Assembly: GCA_035464655.1 (NCBI GenBank)
Contig: DATHRZ010000119.1
Coordinates: 1-63,239 of the forward strand
Reading direction: 5' to 3'
Source: JARFPW01 sp035464655
GTDB taxonomy: Bacteria > Gemmatimonadota > Gemmatimonadetes > Palauibacterales > Palauibacteraceae
Length of the DNA stretch: 63,239 bases
Shown: positions 17,065-28,060 of the stretch, in pieces
How positions within the stretch are numbered: the first letter of the stretch is position 1
Layout: every line of letters begins with the position of its first letter
The notes under the pieces: generated by a model
The model's input: only the letters and a program-made list of their open reading frames with translations
What the model was told of the DNA's origin: nothing
Databases searched by the model: none
Position numbers and translations under genes: made by a program

Positions 17065-18225
17065 ATGCGACAACCCGAATTCGACATGGAGCGCTGGCAG
17101 TCGCGCTACGAGAACACGGTGCGCTGCAACCTGTCAGACAGCGGCGTGCAGCCGTTCACCCTGGCGGAGTTTTGCGCCTTCGCGAACGTGGATCCAGCCG
17201 ACGTGGAGTTCGGCTACGGTTCGACGGAGGGGACGTCCGGACTCCGCGAGCGCATCGCCGCCCTCTATCCGGGTGCCGGCCCCGACGACGTTTTGGTCAC
17301 GACGGGCAGCGCCGAGGCGAACTTCTTGACTCTGTGGCGGCTGGTCGAGCCCGGCGACCGGGTCGTCATCGTCGAGCCGACGTACGGCCAGACGCCCGGG
17401 CTCGCTCGCGGGCTCGGGGCCGAAGTCGTCGCGCTGGACCTCGAGGAGGCCCACGGGTGGCAGCCCGCGCCGGGGGCCGCCGCCGCGACGATCACCCCCG
17501 GCACGCGGCTCGTCGTGGTGACGAACCCCAACAATCCGACTGGGGCCGTACTGTCGGACGGGGCGCGGGCGGAGATCGTCGCGGCCGCGGGAGCGGCCGG
17601 GGCGTGGATCCTGGCCGACGAGGTCTACGCGGGCGCCGAGGTGGGCGCGGGCGATGCGCCCGCGACGCCCAGCCTGTGGGGCGACACGGACCGCGTGATC
17701 GCGACGGCCTCGCTGTCGAAGGCTTACGGCCTCCAGGGCCTGCGGCTCGGCTGGCTCGTCGCGCCCGCGGCACTTCGCGAGGAGCTCTGGGCGCGCAAGG
17801 ACTACACGTCCATCGCGCCGGCCGCGCTCTCCGACTTTCTCGCCCGCGCCGCGCTCGAGCCGGACACGCGGCGGCGCATCTTCGATCATTGTCGCAGCAT
17901 CATTCGAGGGAACTTCGACGTTGTCCGCGACTGGGCCGACGCCACGCCCGGCCTGCGCGCCCGCATGCCGGATGCCGGCGCAATCTGCCTGTTCGCCTAC
18001 GACATGCCGATCCCGTCCCTCGATCTGGCCGAACAGCTGCGCACCGAGGACAGTGTGCTGATCGTGCCCGGGGTTCATTTCGGCCGCGAGCGCACGTTTC
18101 GCATCGGATTCGGCTACGACGCGGCGAAGCTGCCGGAGGGCCTGGCCGCCGTGGCGACGCGGCTCTCCGAAATCGGCCGGACGGCCGGGCACGACGCGGC
18201 GGCTTCGGCGGGGCCGGTGTCCTGA
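17065..18225 (+). CDS. PLP-dependent aminotransferase, class I/II
   Basis: 386 residues of fold-type I aminotransferase. The PLP phosphate site (TTGSAEANFL), VEPTYGQ, NPNNPTG, LADEVYAG and the Schiff-base Lys in SLSKAYGLQGLRLGW are all present, as is the C-terminal Arg region (RIGFGYD). The amino donor and acceptor cannot be told from sequence. The stop overlaps the start of the FAD-subunit gene (TGATG), so translation is coupled; whether its product has any metabolic link to the reductase is unknown. Confidence 0.9.
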   Translation: MRQPEFDMERWQSRYENTVRCNLSDSGVQPFTLAEFCAFANVDPADVEFGYGSTEGTSGLRERIAALYPGAGPDDVLVTTGSAEANFLTLWRLVEPGDRVVIVEPTYGQTPGLARGLGAEVVALDLEEAHGWQPAPGAAAATITPGTRLVVVTNPNNPTGAVLSDGARAEIVAAAGAAGAWILADEVYAGAEVGAGDAPATPSLWGDTDRVIATASLSKAYGLQGLRLGWLVAPAALREELWARKDYTSIAPAALSDFLARAALEPDTRRRIFDHCRSIIRGNFDVVRDWADATPGLRARMPDAGAICLFAYDMPIPSLDLAEQLRTEDSVLIVPGVHFGRERTFRIGFGYDAAKLPEGLAAVATRLSEIGRTAGHDAAASAGPVS

Positions 18226-19211
18226 TGCTGCGCCTTCCCCCGTACGAATACCACCAGCCGCGAGCCCTCGACGAGGCCCTCGAGCTGCTGGCCTCGCACG
18301 GCGACGACGCGATGCCGATCGCCGGCGGCACTGACCTGGTGCCGAACATGAAGCACAAGCTGTTCACCCCCGGCCATCTCGTGGCCCTCCGCGGCCTGCC
18401 CGAGCTGCGCGGGATCGGACGGGACAACGGTGATGTGCGCATCGGAGCTGCCGAGAGCCTGGCGGCCGTGGCCGACCATCCCGACGTGGCCGGGCCGCTC
18501 CCGTCGCTGGCCCGGGCCTGCGGCGACATCTCGGGCCCGCAGCTCCGGCGCATGGGAACGATCGGGGGCAACGTCTGCCTCGACACACGCTGCACCTATT
18601 ACAACCAGACGCAATTCTGGCGCGAGTCGCTGGGATTCTGTCTCAAGAAGGACGGGGACGACTGCCACGTGGTGAAGGGCGGGACGCGCTGCGTGGCGGC
18701 GCACTCGGCCGACGGGGCGACCGCCCTGATGACGCTCGACGCGACGCTCGACATCGCGGGTCCCGACGGACGCCGCACGGTAGCGATCGAGGAGTTCTTC
18801 ACGTCGGACGGTGTGTGGAACCGCCGGATGGAGCGGAACGAGATCCTGGTCGCCGTCCGCGTGCCCCTGCCCCCGCCCGACGCGCGCTTCAGCTTCCAGA
18901 AGCTGAGGATTCGCGAGTCGATCGACTTCCCGCTGATGAACCTCGCGGCGGCCGGTCGCTTCGACGAGGACGGCCGCGTGACCGGCCTTCGGATGGTGTT
19001 GTCGGGAATGGGGTCATACCCCCGGAAGATCGGAAAGCTGGAGGAAGCGGCGGTGGGCAACCCCCTCGATGACCGGGTCATCGACGCGATTGCCCACCAG
19101 GCGTTCCGCCAGAGTCATCCGCTGGCCAACATCCCGGTCGACGTCGACTGGCGGCGCGAGATGGTGCCCGTGCTCGTGCGCCGCGCGCTGACCGAGATAT
19201 CGACCGGCTGA
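18225..19211 (+). CDS. FAD/[4Fe-4S] subunit, 4-hydroxybenzoyl-CoA reductase-like
   Basis: 328 residues of the FAD-binding subunit family of xanthine dehydrogenases. FAD motifs PIAGGTDLVPNMKH (residues 31-44) and GTIGGNVC (111-118) are intact. Between them and the C-terminal domain is an insertion carrying Cys123, Cys139, Cys147 and Cys156. By family knowledge, such a loop in the beta subunit of 4-hydroxybenzoyl-CoA reductase (HcrB) binds an extra [4Fe-4S] cluster, absent in ordinary xanthine dehydrogenase. The Mo subunit is 7.5 kb upstream (ends 10736). The 2Fe-2S subunit is not in the window. Confidence 0.87.
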   Translation: MLRLPPYEYHQPRALDEALELLASHGDDAMPIAGGTDLVPNMKHKLFTPGHLVALRGLPELRGIGRDNGDVRIGAAESLAAVADHPDVAGPLPSLARACGDISGPQLRRMGTIGGNVCLDTRCTYYNQTQFWRESLGFCLKKDGDDCHVVKGGTRCVAAHSADGATALMTLDATLDIAGPDGRRTVAIEEFFTSDGVWNRRMERNEILVAVRVPLPPPDARFSFQKLRIRESIDFPLMNLAAAGRFDEDGRVTGLRMVLSGMGSYPRKIGKLEEAAVGNPLDDRVIDAIAHQAFRQSHPLANIPVDVDWRREMVPVLVRRALTEISTG

Positions 19212-19305
19212 TCTCGAACATCTCCTCGATCGCGGCGGCCTCGGCGGCCGTGAGCTCCTCGCCCTGTTTCGCCCGCTTCACAATTCCCGTTCGAGCATAC
19301 GCGCC

Positions 19306-19334
19306 TTGACGCTTCGCCGCCCTGTCCGGACGTT
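19306..19334 (+). promoter_or_regulatory. Candidate promoter of the HAD gene
   Basis: TTGACG (19306-19311), a 17-base spacer and GACGTT (19329-19334), six bases before ATG 19341. The -10 keeps only the A and final T of TANNNT, so it is a weaker example of the leaderless pattern; the -35 is 5/6. Confidence 0.35.
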
Positions 19335-19340
19335 CCCGGC

Positions 19341-20000
19341 ATGCCACCACGCACGATCGTCTTCGACCTCGACGGCACCCTGATCGACAGTCTCGGTCTG
19401 ATCCTCGCATCCTACCGCCACACGATGGACGTGCACTTGGGCCGTAGTCTGCCTGACGAGTTGTGGGTTCGGGGAATGGGTACGCCGCTCGCCGTGCAGA
19501 TGCTCGAGTTTGCGGAGGATGAGCGGGAAGCGGATGCGATGGTTCGCACGTACCAGGACCACAACCTCGCGAATCACGACCGGCTGGTGCGGTCCTATCC
19601 GGGGGTCAGGAAGGTAGTGGGCGGGTTGCGTGAACGCGGATCGACCCTCGCCATTGCGACGAGCAAGCGGGCCGTGGCGACGCGCCTCGGCCTCCGAAGT
19701 TGCGAGTTTCCCGAAGACTGGTTCGCCGGCATCGTGACGGCCGACGACGTCGAGCGGCCGAAACCGGATCCCGAGCCCGTGCTTCGCGCTCTCGAGCTGG
19801 CCGGCGAAACCGATCCCTCACGGGCCGTGTACGTGGGCGACAGCGTGCACGACATGCGGGCGGGGCGGGCGGCCGGCGTCGTGACGGCTGCCGTCCTCTG
19901 GGGGCCAAACTCGCGCGACATCCTGGCGCCGACGGAGCCCGACCTCTGGGTCGACACGCCGGCCGATCTCACCGCCGCGCTGGAGTCGGTGAGCGACTGA
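19341..20000 (+). CDS. HAD-superfamily phosphatase (phosphoglycolate phosphatase-like)
   Basis: 219 residues. HAD motif I FDLDGTLIDS (residues 8-17) supplies the nucleophilic Asp; motif II is the Ser in AIATSKRA, motif III the Lys in RPKPDPEPV, and motif IV GDSVHDMRAG. The cap between residues 20 and 85 is the small helical type of Gph/PpaX proteins, which act on phosphoglycolate, pyrophosphate or related small phosphates; substrate cannot be fixed. It has no Shine-Dalgarno and probably a leaderless start. It ends 13 bases from the convergent lon stop. Confidence 0.88.
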   Translation: MPPRTIVFDLDGTLIDSLGLILASYRHTMDVHLGRSLPDELWVRGMGTPLAVQMLEFAEDEREADAMVRTYQDHNLANHDRLVRSYPGVRKVVGGLRERGSTLAIATSKRAVATRLGLRSCEFPEDWFAGIVTADDVERPKPDPEPVLRALELAGETDPSRAVYVGDSVHDMRAGRAAGVVTAAVLWGPNSRDILAPTEPDLWVDTPADLTAALESVSD

Positions 20001-20013
20001 TCGGTCCGTCAAG

Positions 20014-22737
<2,724 letters not shown>

Positions 22738-22951
22738 GCCGTCGTCTTCTTCCTGTTCTCGGGTCGTGTCACCCGGCCTGCGACACCGGTCGCTTCTCGG
22801 GTAACAGGATGGAGACGTGAATAGTTGCACGAAGCGCGCCGCCACGATGGGCCCTGGTTCGTCCGATGCAGTGCCTTTATGGCAGATGACGCGTCACGCG
22901 GGCCGGATCGCCCGCAGCACCCCGGCACTTCGCGCCAACGCGGCATGCGGC

Positions 22952-22957
22952 TATCTT
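22952..22957 (+). promoter_or_regulatory. TANNNT box before the barrel gene
   Basis: TATCTT is five bases before GTG 22963, and it decides this start over ATG 22945, which would place the box inside the gene and has no ribosome site. Confidence 0.35.
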
Positions 22958-22962
22958 ACCGC

Positions 22963-24333
22963 GTGTTTCAACGACCCCGATATCCGTCGGGCCGCGGGGC
23001 GCCCGTCGCCTGCACCGGCCTATGTCTTCTCGTGGCGCTTTTCCCGGCTCCGTCCGCGGCCCAGGAAGCGCGTCCGAACGTCGCTGACAGCACGACGGCT
23101 GCCGACCCGGCTCGCGCCGCCGAGGTCGCCCGGGCCGATTCGCTGCGTGCCGCCCTGGCCGGCGTGCGTCCGCCGAACCGCCATCCAACCGACGTGGCGG
23201 ACGTGGCGGCCGTTCCGTTCCGGGTCATCGCCGCGCCGTTTCACCTCGTGCTCGTCGAGCTGCCTGCATGGGCGATCGGCGAGATCACGCTGCCGCGGCC
23301 GCCCGGGATCGTCGTCCGCACGCTGCGTACCCTGGGCGACGCCGGCGTCCATCCCGGCGTCAGCACCTCGATCGGACCGCGGAGCGGCCTTGCGGCCACG
23401 CTCCGCTTCGATGCCCTCGATCCGCTGGAGTTCGAGGGCGCCGTCTCGACGCGGGGCTCACAGCGACACCGGTTCGCGGCTCGAGCGCAGGCCGGCAGGT
23501 TGGGCCTCGACGCCGAGGCCCGCTGGCAGCGTGACGCCCAGGTCGGGTTCTACGGCGTGGGGCCAGATACCCCGGACGATCGCGCCCTCTACCGGCGCGA
23601 GACGATGGATGTCGGGCTTGCGGGCGAGTTCCGTCATGCACCGCTCCGGCTCCACGCCGGATTCGGCTACGAGGACAACCTGATCCGCGAGCCGATCGGC
23701 GGCGACGAGCCGTCGCTGTCTGCGGCCTTCGACGTGGACGAACTGTTCGGGGCGACCGGTCGGCAACGCTATCTGCGGTTCGGCGGCGGCGCCGAACTCG
23801 ACCTCACCCGGCGTACGGGTTTCCAGGATCGCGGAATCCGGTTACGAGCGCGGGTCACACGATATGATGGTGTCAACGCAACAGATTCGGATTTCCACAA
23901 GATTCGCCTGGAAGCACACGGCCTGGCGCCGCTCAATCGGCGACAGCTCCTCGCGCTGCGGGGCCGGACGGACCTCACCAGCGGCGGGAGGGGTGAGATC
24001 CCGTTCTACCACCTCGCCGAACTCGGTGGCGAGGAAACCGCGATGGGCTATCCGGATACCCGATTCCGAGACCGCGACATGGTGTCGCTGATCGCCGAGT
24101 GGCGCTACGAGATATGGCGCGACATCCACAACACGATGCGGGTCGAGTCGTTTCTCTTCTTCGGCGAGGGTGCGGTTGGGCCCCGGCTCGGCGCGATCGC
24201 CGCGGACGACTGGCGGGCGTCTTACGGTTTCGGCTTCCGGGTGGCGCGGTCGGAGGCGCTGCTTGGACTGGCATTTCTCGGGTTCAGCGAAGAATCCGTC
24301 AGGTTCGGCGTGAGTGGAGAGTGGGCGCCGTGA
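22963..24333 (+). CDS. Outer-membrane beta-barrel, BamA/TamA-like
   Basis: 456 residues from GTG 22963. The signal peptide is good (VACTGLCLLVALFPAPSAAQ, cleavage after SAA). A short periplasmic part (about 35-110) carries no POTRA repeat I can recognise. From about residue 130 the sequence alternates polar and hydrophobic residues as barrel strands. The late motif HLAELGGEETAMGYPDTRF, then SLIAEWRYEIW, resembles the Omp85 barrel motif and its following strand (VRGF-type, here AMGY). It should be an Omp85-like channel or a related surface antigen barrel. The stop overlaps the GTG of the kinase-fold lipoprotein (GTGA), so the two are made together and likely work together at the outer membrane. 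Confidence 0.78.
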   Translation: MFQRPRYPSGRGAPVACTGLCLLVALFPAPSAAQEARPNVADSTTAADPARAAEVARADSLRAALAGVRPPNRHPTDVADVAAVPFRVIAAPFHLVLVELPAWAIGEITLPRPPGIVVRTLRTLGDAGVHPGVSTSIGPRSGLAATLRFDALDPLEFEGAVSTRGSQRHRFAARAQAGRLGLDAEARWQRDAQVGFYGVGPDTPDDRALYRRETMDVGLAGEFRHAPLRLHAGFGYEDNLIREPIGGDEPSLSAAFDVDELFGATGRQRYLRFGGGAELDLTRRTGFQDRGIRLRARVTRYDGVNATDSDFHKIRLEAHGLAPLNRRQLLALRGRTDLTSGGRGEIPFYHLAELGGEETAMGYPDTRFRDRDMVSLIAEWRYEIWRDIHNTMRVESFLFFGEGAVGPRLGAIAADDWRASYGFGFRVARSEALLGLAFLGFSEESVRFGVSGEWAP

Positions 24334-26126
24334 GCTGCACTGTAGGCTCCCGTGGCTCCCGCGAGGCCGCATGTTCATGCGGGCCCCCCTCTAGTCGTAC
24401 ATGTGTACGCATAGAGGGGGCGCGCCCCCTACCCCCCGTACTTCGTGCCGGACGGCGTCCGGACGTCGGTTCGCGTGCTCGCGCCGCCATCCGGGCCGCC
24501 GCCGCCTTTTGTGTTGCGCTGGCAACGGCCTGCGGTGCGCGTCCGCCAGTGCCCGAGCGTCCGCAGCCCATCGCTTATGCGGACACGCTGCCGATTCCCG
24601 AACCGCCCGAGCGAGAGCTCAACGAGGTCACGCGCCTCATCCGCGTGGCCCTCTCGGGCGAGGTAGCCGGGGCACTGGGCCCACGCGCCTGGATGGGCGC
24701 CGACCGCGAGGCGCTGAACGTCGACCGGCTCGACGACGTGCCGAACTCGGCATGGTACGAGCGCCGCAACCGCCACGGTTCCATGCCGCTTGCCGAGGTG
24801 CGCCGCGGCCCGACCACGACCGACGGGCCCGCCGACGGGCCGCTGACGATCGTCGCGGCCAAAGTGGAAGGAATCTCGCCGGGCTTCACGATCGAGGACG
24901 CTCGCGGCGATCGCTACGTCCTGAAGTTCGATCCAAAGGGGTTTCTCTACCTGAGCTCGGCGGCCGGCGTGATCTCGAACCGCCTGTTGCACGCGGCCGG
25001 CTACCACGTGCCCGAGGACTACATCTTCCACTTCACGGTCGACCGCCTGCGGGTCGAGCCCGGGGCGACCTACGAAGATGCGATCTCGGTCGAACGTCCG
25101 CTGACCCTCGAGGTGGCGCGCGAGGCCCTCACTCGTACCGATACGTTGCCGGATGGGCGCTTCGTGGCCGTCGCGAGCAAGTTCGTGCCGGGGCCGCCGA
25201 AAGGACCGTTTCTGTTCGAGGGGACGCGCGACGACGACCCGAACGACTGGTATCCACATGAGCACCGGCGGGAGCTGCGCGGCCTGCGGGTCGTCTCGTC
25301 GTGGATCAATCACGTCGACATGCGGTTCATGAACACGCTCGACGCCTACGTGCCGCCAGGTTATCTGCGGCACTACCTGATCGACTTCGCCGCGACCCTC
25401 GGCAGCGGCACGATCCGGCCGCACGAGCCGCGCGAGGGCCTCGAGTACAACCTCGACTTCTGGGATTCGTTGGGCCGGCTGCTCACCCTCGGCTTTTACC
25501 GGGTCGGCTGGGAAGGCGTCGAGTGGGAGCCGATCCACCCGACCGTCGGATGGCTGCGCGGCGAGGGGTTCGAGCCGCAACGCTGGAAGCCGAATTGGCC
25601 GAACCGGGCGTTCAGCAACATGACCGTCGCCGACGCCTACTGGGGAGCCAAGCTCGCCGGAGGGTTCGACGACGAGCGCATCCGGGCCGCCGTGGCGGCC
25701 GGCGAGCTCCCCGATCCATGGGCGGCCGATACGCTCGCCGCGATCCTCGCCACGCGCCGCGACGCGATCGTGCGGCACTGGTACGGGCGCGTATCGCCCG
25801 TCGAGGATCCGGTCGTCGAGCGCCGCGGTGAATCCTGGCACCTGCGCTTCACGGACCTCGGCCTGCGCGATGGACCGTGGAGCCGCGCGGAGACCCGGTA
25901 CGAGTGGCGCTACGCGGCGGCCGAGAGCGAGCCAGGGGTGGGCCGCGAAACTACCGCCACCGGGACAGCCGGCGTCGAAATCATCCTACCGGCGCCGCCG
26001 AGCGCCGACATCGTCACCGTCGAAATTCGGATCGTGCGCGACGGCTCCGGGGTAGAGCCCAGACCCGCTCTCGTATACCTTCGCCGGACGGGAAACGGTT
26101 TCGAAGTCGCCGGGCTCGAACACTGA
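24330..26126 (+). CDS. Kinase-fold-like lipoprotein paired with the barrel
   Basis: 599 residues if it begins at GTG 24330, which overlaps the barrel stop; no other start precedes the signal peptide. A lipobox (FCVALATAC, Cys68) follows an unusual Cys-rich 50-residue leader that is encoded by palindromic DNA. The body has a Lys in DRYVLKFDPKG (Lys199), then SNRLLHAAGYHVPEDYI, then HVDMRFMN (328-335), which fits HxDxxxxN, and DFAATLGSG with Asp352. Order and spacing match the beta3 Lys, catalytic loop and DFG Asp of kinase-fold enzymes such as HipA or Fam20. Related uncharacterised proteins may exist in other diderms. Export to the periplasm or outer membrane is expected. The kinase assignment is inference from motifs only. 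Confidence 0.65.
   Translation: MSCTVGSRGSREAACSCGPPSSRTCVRIEGARPLPPVLRAGRRPDVGSRARAAIRAAAAFCVALATACGARPPVPERPQPIAYADTLPIPEPPERELNEVTRLIRVALSGEVAGALGPRAWMGADREALNVDRLDDVPNSAWYERRNRHGSMPLAEVRRGPTTTDGPADGPLTIVAAKVEGISPGFTIEDARGDRYVLKFDPKGFLYLSSAAGVISNRLLHAAGYHVPEDYIFHFTVDRLRVEPGATYEDAISVERPLTLEVAREALTRTDTLPDGRFVAVASKFVPGPPKGPFLFEGTRDDDPNDWYPHEHRRELRGLRVVSSWINHVDMRFMNTLDAYVPPGYLRHYLIDFAATLGSGTIRPHEPREGLEYNLDFWDSLGRLLTLGFYRVGWEGVEWEPIHPTVGWLRGEGFEPQRWKPNWPNRAFSNMTVADAYWGAKLAGGFDDERIRAAVAAGELPDPWAADTLAAILATRRDAIVRHWYGRVSPVEDPVVERRGESWHLRFTDLGLRDGPWSRAETRYEWRYAAAESEPGVGRETTATGTAGVEIILPAPPSADIVTVEIRIVRDGSGVEPRPALVYLRRTGNGFEVAGLEH
24367..24430. promoter_or_regulatory. Cluster of nested palindromes in a gene's 5' end
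   Basis: Three structures abut. CCGCATG TT CATGCGG (24367-24382). A long hairpin with outer arms 24383-24393 and 24412-24421 (CCCCCTCTA/TAGAGGGGG) and inner arms CGTACA/TGTACG (24396-24409). A perfect 16-base palindrome AGGGGGCGCGCCCCCT (24415-24430). The right outer arm of the hairpin is also the left half of the palindrome, so the two folds exclude each other. The cluster lies 37-100 bases inside the proposed lipoprotein gene. It could be a REP-like element or an RNA switch. Confidence 0.6.
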
Positions 26127-26188
26127 CGCGGCCGGCGGCACGCGCACGGAGTGCCCAACAGCACTCACGCAGCACCCGGGGAGCACCG

Positions 26189-27409
26189 ATGCCAGAGACG
26201 GAAACCACATACTTTCGCCGCGGCCTCGGCCTCAAGGCCGAGGTCAAGCCTGTGCTCGAATCGGAGTACGGCAGTGCCCTGGTCGAGGCGATCAAGGCCT
26301 CCGACCACGAGCTGGCGGCCGGCCGCTTCACCTTCCGCATGGCCCACAGCCTCGGCTTCTGCTACGGCGTCGATCGGGCGGTCGAATACGCCTACGAGAC
26401 GTGCCGGAAATTTCCCGACCGACGGATCTTCCTCGTCGGCGAGATCATCCACAACCCGCACGTGAACACGCGCCTGCAGGAGATGGGCGTCACCTTCCTG
26501 TATCCGGACGACGAGGGGATGTTCGACTTTTCCGACGTCACGACCGATGACGTCGTCGTGATCCCCGCGTTCGGCGTGAAGCTGTCCGATTTCGAAGCGC
26601 TGCGAGAGCTCGGCTGCATCCTCATCGACACCACCTGCGGTTCGGTGCTGCACGTGTGGAAGCGGGTCGAGGGCTACGCGCGCGACGGGTTCACGGCCAT
26701 CGTCCACGGCAAGTACTATCACGAGGAGACGCGAGCCACGAGCTCGCAGGTGCTGAAGCACGACGGTGGCACCTACCTGATCGTGCGCGACATGGACGAA
26801 ACGGATGTCGTATGCGCCTTCATCCGTGGCGACATCGGGCGTGACGAGCTGCTGGCTCGCTTCGAGGGCAAGTGCTCCGAGGGCTTCGACCCCGACGTGC
26901 ACCTGCAGAAGGTGGGCGTCGCCAACCAGACGACGATGCTGGCCTCCGAGTCGCTCGAGATCGCGCGGGTGATCGGCGAGGCGATCCGTGACCGCTACGG
27001 CGAGGACGAACTGCCCGAACGCTTCCGCAGCTTCGACACCATCTGCTCGGCCACGCAGGACCGACAGGACGCCGTGATGGAACTCATGCACGATCCGCCC
27101 GACGTGATGATCGTCGTCGGCGGCTACAACTCGTCCAACACGACCCACCTCGCGCACCTGTGCTCGCAGTCGACGCGCACCTACCATATCGAGAGCGATC
27201 GCAGCGTCGACCCCGCCCGGGGCACGATCTCCCACCGCAGCGTGACCGACGGGAAGATCCTGGCCGAGGGCGACTGGATTCCGGCCGGCGAGATTTCGAT
27301 CGGGTTGACCGCCGGCGCCTCGACGCCCGACAGCCTGATCGGCCGTACCGTCGAGCGCATTCTCGTGTCCGAGGGAATGGAGCCCGCCGAGATCCTGGCA
27401 GGGATCTGA
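26189..27409 (+). CDS. ispH: 4-hydroxy-3-methylbut-2-enyl diphosphate reductase (long form)
   Basis: 406 residues from ATG 26189, with GGGGAG upstream. IspH is the last step of the MEP pathway, making IPP and DMAPP from HMBPP with a [4Fe-4S] cluster. The three cluster Cys are in LGFCYGVDRA, DTTCGSV and TICSATQDRQ; substrate residues include GEIIHNPHVN, HGKYYHEET and VGGYNSSNT. The protein is longer than the E. coli form (about 316) and matches the long class of cyanobacteria, plants and some other phyla. It lies 62 bases after the lipoprotein gene and ends convergent with the VOC gene. Cytosolic. Confidence 0.95.
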   Translation: MPETETTYFRRGLGLKAEVKPVLESEYGSALVEAIKASDHELAAGRFTFRMAHSLGFCYGVDRAVEYAYETCRKFPDRRIFLVGEIIHNPHVNTRLQEMGVTFLYPDDEGMFDFSDVTTDDVVVIPAFGVKLSDFEALRELGCILIDTTCGSVLHVWKRVEGYARDGFTAIVHGKYYHEETRATSSQVLKHDGGTYLIVRDMDETDVVCAFIRGDIGRDELLARFEGKCSEGFDPDVHLQKVGVANQTTMLASESLEIARVIGEAIRDRYGEDELPERFRSFDTICSATQDRQDAVMELMHDPPDVMIVVGGYNSSNTTHLAHLCSQSTRTYHIESDRSVDPARGTISHRSVTDGKILAEGDWIPAGEISIGLTAGASTPDSLIGRTVERILVSEGMEPAEILAGI

Positions 27410-27541
27410 ACCGACCGAGGCCGCGCGCTGCGAGATCGACCCGAACCGTTTCACTGAGCGTCGGGTTCCGCTGAGCGGACGCTGGCGAGGATGAACCCGA
27501 TCGGGTCCTCCACGCCGGGCCCGATCCGATCGCGCGCCGGC

Positions 27542-27898
27542 CTACCTGTCGGACCAGACGGCTAGCTCGTTGCCGTGCGGGTCCAGGAAATGGAACCGCC
27601 GTCCGCCCGGGAACGCGAAGATGTCCTCGCTGATCTCCCCACCGTGCTCGACGACCGTCGCCCGCGTCGCCTCGAGGTCGTCGGCGTACAGGATGACCAG
27701 CGCCGCCCCGTCGGCGATCCTCGATCGGCCATCTCCCTTCCGGAAGCCGCCGTCGAGCTTGCCGTCGTTGAACGCCCGGTACTCCGGGCCGTAGTCGGTG
27801 AAGGTCCAGCCGAAGGCCTCGGAATAGAACGCTTCGACGGCGTCGAAGTCCGCGGCGTGGAACTCCACGTAGTCGATCTTCCGGTCTTCCTGGGGCAT
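27542..27898 (-). CDS. VOC family (glyoxalase-like) protein
   Basis: 118 residues from ATG 27898, preceded by GGAGAG. The single betaalphabetabetabeta repeat pair shows IDYVEFHAADFDAVEAFYSEAFGWTFTDYGP at the start (VOC signature, in parts) and FHFLDPHGNELAVW at the end. Metal ligands would be His14 and the C-terminal Glu. VOC proteins include glyoxalase, bleomycin-resistance and lyase activities; substrate is unknown. It is the last gene of the leftward run from 33951, 54 bases after the cupin fragment. Confidence 0.85.
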   Translation of the reverse strand: MPQEDRKIDYVEFHAADFDAVEAFYSEAFGWTFTDYGPEYRAFNDGKLDGGFRKGDGRSRIADGAALVILYADDLEATRATVVEHGGEISEDIFAFPGGRRFHFLDPHGNELAVWSDR

Positions 27899-27952
27899 GT
27901 GCGTCTCTCCGGGTGTCGAGCAATAGGGTGGCGTCGCGTTCGCTCGACGAAC

Positions 27953-28060
27953 CTAACGCCAGCCCCCGACATGGGCTGCGTGCCCTCGATCACCTTGCGT
28001 ACGGACTTCGTCGGGATCGTCGAACCGCTTGAGTACGAGGTCGATCTGCTCGGGCGTCAT
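27953..28060 (-). pseudogene. Fragment of a cupin-domain gene
   Basis: 35 codons starting ATG 28060, which overlaps the P1 peptidase stop as ATGA. The first 21 residues (MTPEQIDLVLKRFDDPDEVR) read like the N-terminus of small cupin proteins in which a phrase like FEKGxFELVxxGGMTIGRA follows. Here the reading changes to QGDRGHAAHVGGWR and stops. The metal-binding cupin barrel is absent, and I cannot find its continuation in the 55 bases before the VOC gene. It is best read as a decayed gene that keeps its translational coupling. Confidence 0.5.

Noticed and set aside
17172..19211. Long rightward frame across the aminotransferase into the FAD subunit
   Set aside because: The first part is an out-of-frame shadow of the aminotransferase; only the part from 18225 is a real gene.
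24099..24330. Upstream extension of the kinase-fold lipoprotein into the barrel gene
   Set aside because: These codons are an out-of-frame reading of the barrel's last strands; the GTGA junction at 24330 gives a normal coupled start.
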